Shown one piece after another: positions 35,568 to 43,682 of a DNA stretch of 64,000 nucleotides. The DNA lies in NCBI RefSeq assembly GCF_005116735.1, contig NZ_SWDB01000003.1, positions 182,016 through 246,015 of the forward strand, in the 5' to 3' direction. Numbering within the stretch: position 1 is the stretch's first letter; the number at the start of each line of letters is the position of its first letter. The translations under genes and the position numbers were made by a program. Source of the stretch: Thalassotalea mangrovi. GTDB lineage: Bacteria > Pseudomonadota > Gammaproteobacteria > Enterobacterales > Alteromonadaceae. The notes under the pieces are model-generated. The model was not told the DNA's origin. It saw nothing but the letters and a program-made list of their open reading frames with translations, and ran no database searches.

Positions 35568-36818
35568 ATGACCACGTTTGTAATTGCCACCCTAGTATTG
35601 TTGGTGCTCGCCCTGGTGATTGTCTGGCGACATTTTTTGCGTCGCTCATTGACGGTTCGCACCCAGGACTTTCGCGGGCAAACCAATAAAGATTTATATC
35701 ATGAACATCTGGCCGAAATTCAATTGGATTTAGAAAAAGGCCGAATCGACCAGGAAAGTTTTGAATATCTCAAGTCCGAGCTGGATCGTAGCCTATTGGC
35801 GGATATGCAGGCGACAGAAAAAGAACAGCGTAGCCGTGACAAACAAACGTCAAAACTATGGCCGATTCTGATCAGTGTGTTTGTTATCGGCTTTTCCGGT
35901 CTCGGCTATTATCAGTTTGGTGCCTGGCAGCAGGCGATGAATCCAGTGGCGGTTGCCGATCATGGTGCTGGTTCTCAGGCCGACATGATAATCAGTCGCT
36001 TAAAAACCTTACACGAAGAAGTTAAGGTAAATCCAGAAAATGGCGATGCCTGGTTTCAGCTTGGGCAACTGCTAACAACCGTAGGTCAGTATGAAAGTGC
36101 TTTTATTGCTTACCAGAAGGTCATTGATGTAGAAGGCGAGCAAGCGGATATCCTGGCCTTACAGGCGCAGGTTAAATATTATCAGAATAATCAGCAACGC
36201 AACGCCGACATTGATGACCTGATCAGTAAGGCCCAGGCGCTCGACCCTGAGGATGCGTCGACCCTGATGTTTATCGGTATGGACCACTACGTCAACAGTC
36301 GTTTTAACCTGGCTGCCGAGACCTGGCAGAAAATCATTGACTCAGGTCGGGCCGGCGTTAATACCGATGCACTTCAGGAAGCGATTGATGAGGCAAAAGC
36401 CAATGCGGATATGGCGGCTAATAGCGATGCAATGGCAGCATCTCCGGGGGGGGACAATGTAAGTGGCCCTTCATTTACCCTTAATGTTTCGTTAAGTGAT
36501 GACGTGCTGGCAGCAATGGCGAGCGAAGAAGATAAGAATATCTTTGTTTATGCGGTGAATAGTCAGGGGCCTCGAATCCCATTGGCAGCAGTAAAGATTA
36601 AGGCCAGCGATTTACCCATGACGCTAGTACTTGATGACAGCAAGGCAATGAATCCACAGATGCAGTTAAGCAGTGCGGAGCAAGTCACCATTTATGCGGT
36701 ATTGTCGATGCAGGGAACGCCAGGGATGAATCCGGGTGATTACAAAGGTGAATTAGCTGAGATAGAGGTTGATGGTCAACAACAAATGAACCTGATCATC
36801 GACAGCATCGTAGAATAG
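35568..36818 (+). CDS. ccmI: Cytochrome c maturation TPR protein CcmI
   Basis: 416 residues. Two membrane helices (about 3-20 and 101-117) enclose a cytoplasmic loop with the family-typical N-K-D-L-Y-H-E-H-L-A-E-I. A periplasmic TPR region (about 145-265: P-E-N-G-D-A-W-F-Q-L-G-Q-L and following) binds apocytochrome c tails. A C-terminal beta domain (about 300-416) matches the E. coli CcmH-type C-terminal part. 36 bases after ccmH. Confidence 0.93.
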   Translation: MTTFVIATLVLLVLALVIVWRHFLRRSLTVRTQDFRGQTNKDLYHEHLAEIQLDLEKGRIDQESFEYLKSELDRSLLADMQATEKEQRSRDKQTSKLWPILISVFVIGFSGLGYYQFGAWQQAMNPVAVADHGAGSQADMIISRLKTLHEEVKVNPENGDAWFQLGQLLTTVGQYESAFIAYQKVIDVEGEQADILALQAQVKYYQNNQQRNADIDDLISKAQALDPEDASTLMFIGMDHYVNSRFNLAAETWQKIIDSGRAGVNTDALQEAIDEAKANADMAANSDAMAASPGGDNVSGPSFTLNVSLSDDVLAAMASEEDKNIFVYAVNSQGPRIPLAAVKIKASDLPMTLVLDDSKAMNPQMQLSSAEQVTIYAVLSMQGTPGMNPGDYKGELAEIEVDGQQQMNLIIDSIVE

Positions 36819-36874
36819 CCAGGTTTGATTAACAATGCCAAAGGCATTGTAAAAACAGGAAAAAGAGAGCGATT

Positions 36875-37459
36875 ATGTTGAAATATGGATTATTTTTGGC
36901 GTTAACGTCACTGGCCATGACCGTACCTTCTGTCAGTGCACGCGCGAACGATGCAACCACCGCTGCGGTGGCAGATAAGGACAGTGTATGTCCGGCAATT
37001 TTGCAACATAAAGTCCGTAAGCTGCATTCCAGTGAGGAAATAGATTTATGTGAGGCATATCAGGGTAAGACGTTACTGATTGTGAATACGGCCAGTAACT
37101 GTGGATTCACACCGCAGTTTAAAGCGTTGGAAGCCTTGTATCAGGACTACAAGGATCAGGGACTGGTAATACTTGGTTTTCCATCGGACAATTTTTTTCA
37201 GGAAGAAGACGATGAAAAAGACACCGCCAAAGTTTGTTTTGTCAATTATGGGGTAACCTTCCCGATGTTTGCGACAACCGAAGTGCGTGGTGATGATGCC
37301 CATCCGATATTCCAGGAGCTGGAACAGAAAACGGCCGCGCCCTACTGGAATTTTTATAAATACCTGGTAAGCAGTGATGGCCAGAGCGTACAACGATTTT
37401 CATCAAAGGTTGAGCCTCAGTCGGACGAACTACTGACAGCCATTAAAAAACAACTTTAA
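36875..37459 (+). CDS. Exported glutathione peroxidase-like thiol peroxidase
   Basis: 194 residues with an N-terminal signal peptide (cleavage around A-R-A at 22-24). The peroxidatic cysteine is C76 in N-T-A-S-N-C-G-F-T. The second family motif is altered to G-F-P-S-D-N-F-F-Q109-E-E, retaining a glutamine, and the tryptophan motif is W158-N-F. It probably reduces hydroperoxides in the periplasm, more likely with thioredoxin-type donors than glutathione. It lies 56 bases after ccmI and 32 before hemH, so could be transcribed with the cytochrome maturation genes. Confidence 0.88.
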   Translation: MLKYGLFLALTSLAMTVPSVSARANDATTAAVADKDSVCPAILQHKVRKLHSSEEIDLCEAYQGKTLLIVNTASNCGFTPQFKALEALYQDYKDQGLVILGFPSDNFFQEEDDEKDTAKVCFVNYGVTFPMFATTEVRGDDAHPIFQELEQKTAAPYWNFYKYLVSSDGQSVQRFSSKVEPQSDELLTAIKKQL

Positions 37460-37491
37460 CACCGGGTAGAACAGGAAAATAAGAGCAAGTT

Positions 37492-38508
37492 ATGTCGCGT
37501 TTTGTTTCAGCGGGAAAAAAGCTGCACAATGTTCAGATTGAAACAGGTGTGCTGTTAACTAATCTGGGCACGCCCGATGCTCCCACTAAACCAGCTTTAA
37601 GAGCTTATCTTAGAGAGTTTCTGTCCGATCCCCGGGTGGTCGAGATCCCACGCCTGGTTTGGATGTTGATCCTACACGGAATCATCCTGCGAGTCCGCCC
37701 GGCAAAATCGGCGAAATTGTACAAGAGTATATGGACTGAGCAGGGATCGCCGCTGTTGGTTCATTCCCTGGCGCAAAAAGAGAAAGTTGCGGCCACGATA
37801 AAGCAGCAGTTTGGTGAAAATGTCGCCGTCGATATTGCCATGCGATATGGAAACCCCGGCATAGTTGCTGCGCTTAAAAACTTTCAGCAACTTGGGGTAA
37901 AACGTATTATTGTGTTGCCCCTTTACCCGCAGTACGCGGGGCCAACCACGGGTTCAACATTTGATAAAGTTGTTAGCGAAGTCAAACAGTGGCGCTATGT
38001 ACCTTCGCTGCATTTTCTCAGCTCGTATCATGATAATCCGGATTATATAGATGCATTAGCGAACAGTATCGGCGAGAATTTTGCTGAGCAGGGCACCCCG
38101 GACAAGTTAGTCATGTCATTTCATGGTATGCCCAGGCTGTTTTTCGACCGCGGCGATCCGTATTATTGTTTTTGTCATAAGACTGCGCGCCTGGTTGCGG
38201 AAAAACTTGGCCTTGAAAAGCATCAGTATCAGATGACGTTCCAGTCTCGCTTTGGTAAAGCCGAATGGCTGAAGCCATATACCGATGATCTTCTGGCCGA
38301 ATTACCCGGTCAGGGAATAAAGGATGTGGCGGTAATCAGTCCGGCCTTTAGTGTCGATTGCCTGGAAACCCTGGAAGAACTTGAGGTGGAAAGCCGAGAG
38401 GTTTTCAAGGCAGCTGGAGGTAGTAAATTTCGATACATTGCGGCGCTAAATGACCGGGACGATCACATCAAGGCCATCACCGGAATGTTGACCCCCTACC
38501 TGAAGTAG
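37492..38508 (+). CDS. hemH: Ferrochelatase
   Basis: 338 residues. Inserts Fe2+ into protoporphyrin IX, the last step of heme synthesis. Conserved segments: L-L-T-N-L-G-T-P-D-A-P, F-L-S-D-P-R-V-V, the catalytic histidine in S-F-H-G-M-P, Y-C-F-C-H-K-T-A and F-Q-S-R-F-G-K-A-E-W-L. AAGAG lies upstream of the ATG. Its position after the ccm genes groups heme supply with cytochrome c assembly. Confidence 0.97.
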   Translation: MSRFVSAGKKLHNVQIETGVLLTNLGTPDAPTKPALRAYLREFLSDPRVVEIPRLVWMLILHGIILRVRPAKSAKLYKSIWTEQGSPLLVHSLAQKEKVAATIKQQFGENVAVDIAMRYGNPGIVAALKNFQQLGVKRIIVLPLYPQYAGPTTGSTFDKVVSEVKQWRYVPSLHFLSSYHDNPDYIDALANSIGENFAEQGTPDKLVMSFHGMPRLFFDRGDPYYCFCHKTARLVAEKLGLEKHQYQMTFQSRFGKAEWLKPYTDDLLAELPGQGIKDVAVISPAFSVDCLETLEELEVESREVFKAAGGSKFRYIAALNDRDDHIKAITGMLTPYLK

Positions 38509-38527
38509 CTCAAAAATTAAAGTGCAA

Positions 38528-38552
38528 AAGGCCGAAGCTCAAGGTCGGCCTT
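38528..38552 (+). terminator. Hairpin after hemH
   Basis: Eight-base stem AAGGCCGA / TCGGCCTT, 9-base loop, 20 bases after the stop; weak T tail. Confidence 0.65.
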
Positions 38553-39278
38553 AGTTAGGTCATAAGCAAATTCCAGCAGCCAGCGCCTGCTTGCATTGGC
38601 CGCAACTTAACTTTAGCTTGCCCGAAAATTCAAATAATACGCCCCGCATTAGCGTTTTTAATGAACCCAGATACACCAGCCTGGCATAAACGCTATATGT
38701 ATTCGCGACTTCCGCGCTTATCCAGACATTCCATTGACGCTCACGAAACTAATGCAAGCCGCCAAGCATCTCGCTTGTACTTCATAGTTGTTAAGACACC
38801 CATCGTAATTTTGCTCAAGAAGGATTTATCAAGACACCCACCGTAGTTTTTCTGTAACCTTATTGGTTTATGTAAGGTTTTTCTAACTAAGACTCTTTTC
38901 AGTCCTGCGGTGGGCGCTAATTTATTTTTTGGTACTTATGTTAATGGCAAATTAACTTGCCATATGGCGGCGTTCAACAGCTAAAACAGTCAACAACTTC
39001 CTTGATTTATTGAGATTAATTGGCTGCTTGGATTGCAAAAAATCGCCACAACCGGTATATTTCGCCGCGGCTTTTCAACAGTGATTAATCTAAAATTGGT
39101 TGAATATTGAAAGCCCTCAAATTCGCAGAGTTATGCACTCTGCAACGATTAAGTACTATAAACGACTATAGTTATTGTCAAATTATCGTCTTAAAGTTCA
39201 TTACCATTGGCGGCAATGGATGCAATTGAGACGCTATTTTTAATGCCTGAATCAGTCTCCAGGCAAAATGAGTTTGTT
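38553..39278. other. Gene-free region upstream of the SulP gene with two TTAAGACACCCA motifs
   Basis: About 725 bases. Two motif copies in the same orientation at 38790-38802 and 38828-38841 (the second with ATCAAG). The rest is AT-rich and shows no convincing gene; a 61-codon frame at 38661-38846 overlaps the motifs and is rejected. The SulP promoter should lie in the last 150 bases. Confidence 0.6.
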
Positions 39279-40835
39279 ATGTTTGAATTACACGCGAGCA
39301 AAGTGACCAGCTTGAAGAATGACGTTTTGTCAGGTCTTACGGTTGCTTTGGCATTAGTACCAGAGGCGGTAGCCTTTGCATTCGTCGCTGGTGTAGAGCC
39401 TTTGGTTGGCCTATACGCAGCATTTATGGTGGGTTTGATAACCGCTGCGTTTGGTGGCCGTCCGGGAATGATCTCGGGGGCGACAGGCGCTATGGCCGTA
39501 GTAATGGTGTCTTTGGTTGCACTCCATGGCGTTCAATACCTTTTTGCTACGGTGGTGTTAACCGGTATTCTGCAAATTCTTGCCGGCGTATTTAAACTCG
39601 GTAAGTTTATTCGCCTGGTACCGCACCCCGTTATGTTGGGATTTGTTAATGGTCTGGCGATTGTTATATTCCTTGCTCAGCTCGGGCAATTTAAGGTTTT
39701 TGATGAAAATGGGCAGTTGCAGTGGATGAGTGGCGATGCTCTCTATACCATGTTGGGTCTGGTCGCATTAACTATGGCAATCATTCAGTTTCTGCCGAAA
39801 TTAACCAGAGCTGTACCATCTTCGTTAGTTGCTATCGTCGTGGTAACCTTTATTGTGCTTGGTCTTGATTTGGATGCTCGCACGGTTGTTGATTACGTTC
39901 GCGATATGACAAATGATCCAAACGCAACTATTGCCGGGTCTCTGCCAAGTTTCGCTATCCCTGAAGTACCATTTAATTTAGAGACGCTGAAAATTATTTT
40001 TCCTTTCGCGCTGGTACTGGCTGCAATAGGTCTTATTGAATCATTGCTGACATTAACTTTAATAGATGAGCTAACCGAAACCCGTGGCCATGGTAATCGC
40101 GAATGTGTTGCTCAAGGGGCGGCTAATACGGTAAATGGTTTCTTTGGTGGCATGGGCGGTTGTGCCATGATTGGCCAGTCGATGATTAATGTTAATTCCG
40201 GTGGTCGTGGCCGCATGTCAGGTATCACGGCAGCAGTGGCCTTACTTGGTTTTATTCTTTTTGCTTCCGACCTGATTGAAATGATCCCACTAGCGGCATT
40301 AGTGGGCGTGATGTTCATTGTGGTAATCGGCACCTTCGAGTGGTCTTCGTTTCGTATTATGCGCAAGATTCCCAAAAGTGATGCCTTTGTGCTCGTTCTG
40401 GTATCTGGAGTGACCGTTATATCTGACTTGGCCGTTGCTGTGGTTGTTGGTGTTATAGTATCAGCGTTGGTATTTGCCTGGGAGCATGCCAAACATGTGA
40501 TTGTAAACCGCTCTGTTGATGATAATGGCTGGACAGTATATGAGGTGAATGGCCCATTGTTTTTTGGTGCTACATCGTCATTTTTAGACCAGTTTGATAT
40601 CAACAATGATTCGGATGATGTCATTGTTGAATTTAAAAACTCCAGGGTTGCCGATCACTCGGCTATTGAGGCGATTGATACACTAGCGGAACGTTACATG
40701 GCGAAAGGCAAAACCTTACACCTGCGTCATTTAAGCTCCGAGTGTAAGTTACTTCTGACCAAGGCCGAAGGTTTAGTTGAAGTGAATTATATCGAAGATC
40801 CGAATTATCATGTGGCTACCGATAAGCTAGGTTAA
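39279..40835 (+). CDS. SulP family anion transporter with STAS domain
   Basis: About 518 residues from the ATG at 39279, where homologues start (M-F-E-L-H); in-frame starts at 39207-39243 are possible. Inner-membrane transporter for sulfate, bicarbonate or another anion. The N-terminal transmembrane domain includes [17 protein letters not shown] and [14 protein letters not shown] cytoplasmic STAS domain (last ~110 residues) contains V-N-G-P-L-F-F-G-A and [11 protein letters not shown]. No carbonic anhydrase or sulfate assimilation gene is adjacent, so the substrate is undetermined. Confidence 0.92.
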   Translation: MFELHASKVTSLKNDVLSGLTVALALVPEAVAFAFVAGVEPLVGLYAAFMVGLITAAFGGRPGMISGATGAMAVVMVSLVALHGVQYLFATVVLTGILQILAGVFKLGKFIRLVPHPVMLGFVNGLAIVIFLAQLGQFKVFDENGQLQWMSGDALYTMLGLVALTMAIIQFLPKLTRAVPSSLVAIVVVTFIVLGLDLDARTVVDYVRDMTNDPNATIAGSLPSFAIPEVPFNLETLKIIFPFALVLAAIGLIESLLTLTLIDELTETRGHGNRECVAQGAANTVNGFFGGMGGCAMIGQSMINVNSGGRGRMSGITAAVALLGFILFASDLIEMIPLAALVGVMFIVVIGTFEWSSFRIMRKIPKSDAFVLVLVSGVTVISDLAVAVVVGVIVSALVFAWEHAKHVIVNRSVDDNGWTVYEVNGPLFFGATSSFLDQFDINNDSDDVIVEFKNSRVADHSAIEAIDTLAERYMAKGKTLHLRHLSSECKLLLTKAEGLVEVNYIEDPNYHVATDKLG

Positions 40836-40852
40836 CCTATCCCTTGATACTG

Positions 40853-40876
40853 AGCCCGCTAACTGCGGGCTTTTTT
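40853..40876 (+). terminator. Terminator after the SulP gene
   Basis: AGCCCGC / GCGGGCT stem with 5-base loop and a run of six T. Confidence 0.9.
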
Positions 40877-41111
40877 ATTTGGTCGAGAGGAATACCATAG
40901 TTACACAGCAATTGATGTTGAATGCGCATCCCTAATTGTCACAGTAGACTCAGTGTTTGAAATGGCTGAATGCTGAATAGCAATTGATTGATTTTCGTCT
41001 CCGATAAAGTCCATACTCAATCAAACTGTGTTAACCGAGTTAAGTCTCGTTATCTCTGAAAATTCCATGTTATAGTTAAAAAGTCACTTATAACTCATTC
41101 AGCAATTTATT

Positions 41112-41429
41112 ATGAAAGACTTACAGTTGGAATTTTTCGATATTCCAAGCCCTTGTAAAGGGGTTTGTAAGTCGGACGATCGCGGATATTGCCAAGGGTG
41201 TTTTCGTACACGCGATGAACGTTTTGGCTGGCTTAATTTTACGAATGCAGAGAAACAACGAGTAATAAAGCTTTGCCAGCAACGAGAAAAACGCCGCAAT
41301 CAACCCAAGAAAGTTGTCGCAGAAGCGACATCCCGCCAACCAGAGCAAGCTTCATTGCTGGATACGCCAGCCAGCGACCTGTTGGACAGTAAGGTTTCGA
41401 GCAATGATTTCGATGATTTTGAACTTTAA
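41112..41429 (+). CDS. DUF1289 family protein
   Basis: 105 residues. The N-terminal half has the DUF1289 pattern S-P-C-K-G-V-C-K-S-D-D-R-G-Y-C-Q-G-C-F-R-T-R-D-E, four cysteines suggesting a small metal-binding knuckle, then a conserved tryptophan (G-W-L). The C-terminal half is variable and acidic. Function unknown; typically a small cytoplasmic protein. Single gene upstream of tRNA-Phe. Confidence 0.88.
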   Translation: MKDLQLEFFDIPSPCKGVCKSDDRGYCQGCFRTRDERFGWLNFTNAEKQRVIKLCQQREKRRNQPKKVVAEATSRQPEQASLLDTPASDLLDSKVSSNDFDDFEL

Positions 41430-41570
41430 ATTTAGTTATATCCGATGAAATCTCGTTGAGTTGTGTATTTATTGGTCGGTTAGATGGAATTGAAGAAAAA
41501 GGGGTTGCTATGCCGGTAAACACCCTTTATTATACGGCCTCATTCAGCAACGCACAGTTGTTGGGTAGTT

Positions 41571-41646
41571 GCCCAGATAGCTCAGTCGGTAGAGCAGGGG
41601 ATTGAAAATCCCCGTGTCGGTGGTTCGATTCCGCCTCTGGGCACCA
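41571..41646 (+). tRNA. tRNA-Phe (GAA anticodon)
   Basis: 76 bases with CCA encoded. Acceptor stem GCCCAGA / TCTGGGC, D arm GCTCAGTCGGTAGAGC, anticodon arm GGGGA-TTGAAAA-TCCCC with GAA anticodon, T arm CGGTG-GTTCGATT-CCGCC. All stems pair correctly. Confidence 0.98.
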
Positions 41647-41651
41647 TATCT

Positions 41652-41750
41652 TTAAAAACCAGCCTTATGGCTGGTTTTTTGCTTTCTGGGCCCATCAGCG
41701 GAGCCGCCTCTCGGCAATTGCTCCTGCATTGCTCTACCTCTTACTTCCAT
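41652..41750 (-). other. Minus-strand 32-codon frame between the tRNA 3' flank copies
   Basis: ATG at 41750 to TAA at 41652, encoding M-E-V-R-G-R-A-M-Q-E-Q-L-P-R-G-G-S-A-D-G then P-R-K and the reverse of the terminator. It includes GGTAGAGC, as in a tRNA D arm. More likely a recurrent tRNA-downstream sequence element than a translated gene. Confidence 0.3.
41654..41680 (+). terminator. Terminator after tRNA-Phe
   Basis: AAAAACCAGCC / GGCTGGTTTTT stem with TTAT loop, eight bases after the CCA. Confidence 0.93.
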
Positions 41751-41758
41751 GTAGTCGT

Positions 41759-41810
41759 GGGCACCATATCTATAAAAACCAGCTTAACGGCTGTTTTTTT
41801 GCTTTCTGAG
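41759..41810 (+). repeat. Duplicated tRNA-Phe 3' end and terminator
   Basis: Bases 41759-41810 repeat 41639-41690 with about six differences: the last GGGCACCA of the tRNA, ATATCT, the terminator hairpin (now with one arm decayed) and GCTTTCTG. Offset is 120 bases. No tRNA body precedes the second copy. Confidence 0.85.
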
Positions 41811-41858
41811 ACTTACCTAATTGCTTTTAAGTCCAATTGTGTCTGAGGATCACCCACT

Positions 41859-43235
41859 ATCTAGACACCCACAAAAGTACTCTTCATTAAGGTTTACTCC
41901 CAAAAGAATGGCGTTATTAAGACACCCATAAATAATTGCTGTTTTTTATATCGCTAAGTTACTCAGGTTCGGCTGGCGCAATTTTCAGGTTTTACTAAGC
42001 TAAGGGAATTTCGAGAGATTCCATGGAGAGGAATGATGCCAACCCCGAGAAGCAAGCAAATTTGTTTAGAGGCAACCCCTTATTATCATTGCGTAAGTCG
42101 CTGTGTTCGTCGAGCATATTTGTGTGGTAAAGACAGCGAAGGTGTTAGATGTTACGAACATCGGCGAGGTTGGATTGAAGAGCGATTACTTTTTCTATCC
42201 CAGGTATTTTGTATTGATGTATGCGCGTATGCCGTGATGAGTAACCACTGTCACGTCGTGCTTCATGTTAATGAAGAGACCGCTAAGGCAATTTCTGATA
42301 CCGAGGTAATAAAAAGTTGGCATAAACTTTGTCGAGGTACTTTCGTCACACAAGAATTTGAGCAGCATGGTCGCGTGCCGGATTATTTATTACCGACGTT
42401 TAAGAGTACCGTTGCCGTATATCGAAAACGGTTAATGGATATAAGCTGGTTTATGAGATTACTCAATGAGCCGATAGCGAGAATGGCGAATGCTGAGGAT
42501 CAATGCACCGGGAGGTTTTGGGAAGGACGGTTTACCAGTCAGCCTCTTTTGGATGAAGCTGCGCTGATTGCCTGTATGGCTTATGTCGATTTGAACCCTA
42601 TTAGAGCCGGTATAGCCGAAAAACCTGAATCCTCACCCTATACGAGCATTAAGAAACGCATAGGAGATCTGATTCAAGGAAAACAAACGGATGGCTTAAT
42701 GCCCTTTGCAGGAGAATCGAAAATTAACGATTCCAAAGGTTTAACCTTTAACTTGTTCGAGTATGTAGAACTGGTTGATTTAACCGGCAGGGCAATAAGG
42801 GACAATGCCTCCGGATACATAGAAAACCGTTTGCCAGGAATTCTGGAAAGGATAAAAATTTCTTCGTCCAACTGGCTGATTTTAACTTCGAAGTTCGAAC
42901 ATCATTTCAAAGGCGGCGTAGGAAAATGTACATCATTGGATCTTTTTTGCTTATATCAAAAAAGAAAACGCCGTCCTAACGTACTAAACTGCAAAACTTT
43001 ATTTAAATAAACAACCTTCATCAATCATTTACTTTTAAAGCTTATTTTCAGGCTTAATGGCTTCCCACGTACTGTTTAGTAAATTCTTCAAAACCTTTAT
43101 TCTAGCGCCGCATTTGCATGGTACTTAAGTCGATTTCAATCGAAATTACTTGATTCATCAGTGGGTGTCTTGTTTCTTTCTTGGTTTGTGTAGGGTAAGT
43201 CGAGTGATTTATTGAGAGTTGAGGTGGGTGTCTTA
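41859..43235 (+). mobile_element. RAYT locus bracketed by inverted TTAAGACACCCA motifs
   Basis: Left of the transposase gene are two motif copies reading ATCTAGACACCCAC (41859-41872) and ATTAAGACACCCA (41916-41928). Right of it are two in the opposite orientation, TGGGTGTCTTG (43162-43172) and TGGGTGTCTTA (43225-43235). The gene with its brackets behaves like a unit of about 1.4 kb. No target duplication is evident. Confidence 0.75.
42033..43010 (+). CDS. REP-associated tyrosine transposase (RAYT, Y1/IS200-like)
   Basis: 325 residues, of the long subgroup. Single-strand HUH nuclease: the metal-binding pair is H72-C-H74 in S-N-H-C-H-V-V-L. The likely catalytic tyrosine is Y184 in M-A-Y-V-D-L-N-P-I-R-A-G, which aligns with Y115 of the E. 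coli RAYT (Y-I-Y-I-N-P-V). The G-R-F-W-E-G-R-F segment is also typical. All catalytic positions look intact, so it may be active. GGAGAGG precedes the ATG; a second ATG follows at 42036. Such enzymes are thought to cut and move short REP/BIME repeats rather than themselves. Here it lies within the same repeat family found at 6.0, 28.7 and 38.8 kb. Confidence 0.9.
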   Translation: MMPTPRSKQICLEATPYYHCVSRCVRRAYLCGKDSEGVRCYEHRRGWIEERLLFLSQVFCIDVCAYAVMSNHCHVVLHVNEETAKAISDTEVIKSWHKLCRGTFVTQEFEQHGRVPDYLLPTFKSTVAVYRKRLMDISWFMRLLNEPIARMANAEDQCTGRFWEGRFTSQPLLDEAALIACMAYVDLNPIRAGIAEKPESSPYTSIKKRIGDLIQGKQTDGLMPFAGESKINDSKGLTFNLFEYVELVDLTGRAIRDNASGYIENRLPGILERIKISSSNWLILTSKFEHHFKGGVGKCTSLDLFCLYQKRKRRPNVLNCKTLFK

Positions 43236-43268
43236 TTTGTATTTTATTTGTATTTTTTAAGGGTGAAA

Positions 43269-43661
43269 TTAGTAGATGTTTTCGAGGCTGCTTAGGATAC
43301 CTGTGGCGTTGTCCATCAAGGCTTTTTGGCGTTCTTTTTCGGTAAGGATATTTACGAATGGTGTTTTGCGGCGCATGCGGTGCATTTTAGGGGAGTCTTC
43401 GAGCATGGCGTTGCGAAAGTCATCTGGGTAGTCGATGATATCTAAGATGCTGTCCCAGGTGATATATTCACCATAACGAATTCGGCCCTGCTCCTGTCGT
43501 TTTAGGATCGTTTGTCTCACTTGCGCAACCAGTTCTGGCTGGCGCAACATTTTTTCGGCAATGGCTCGATGTATCGCCAGCACCTGGCGATCAATATATT
43601 CATCTTTTATACCGTTTTTTTTGATCTGGTATGGTCGATTTTTCCGTTTGGACTGTCGCAT
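43269..43661 (-). CDS. Conserved-looking protein encoded behind dnaE2, family not recognised
   Basis: 130 residues, strongly basic at the N-terminus (R-Q-S-K-R-K-N-R), then mostly helical by composition: A-I-H-R-A-I-A-E-K-M-L-R-Q-P-E-L, I-L-K-R-Q-E-Q-G-R-I-R-Y-G, W-D-S-I-L-D-I-I-D-Y-P. It ends in M-R-R-K-T-P-F-V-N-I-L-T-E-K-E-R. No signal peptide or membrane helix. It starts 21 bases after the dnaE2 stop on the same strand, the same spacing as imuB-dnaE2, so it is probably the fourth gene of that operon. Whether it acts with the mutasome or is merely adjacent is unknown; a toxin-antitoxin or nucleic-acid-binding role is equally possible. Confidence 0.7.
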   Translation of the reverse strand: MRQSKRKNRPYQIKKNGIKDEYIDRQVLAIHRAIAEKMLRQPELVAQVRQTILKRQEQGRIRYGEYITWDSILDIIDYPDDFRNAMLEDSPKMHRMRRKTPFVNILTEKERQKALMDNATGILSSLENIY

Positions 43662-43682
43662 AGTTGATACGTCTCGTTGATG

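Noticed and set aside
38661-38846. 61-codon frame upstream of the SulP gene
   Set aside because: Overlaps the TTAAGACACCCA motifs, no ribosome binding site, no recognisable features.
41759-41810. Second tRNA-Phe gene
   Set aside because: Only the last bases of the tRNA are present; no D, anticodon or T arm precedes them.
42033-43010. Loss of the catalytic tyrosine in the RAYT
   Set aside because: The Y-x-x-Y-x-N region of other subgroups is absent, but alignment to the E. coli RAYT places the catalytic tyrosine at Y184 in Y-V-D-L-N-P, which is present.
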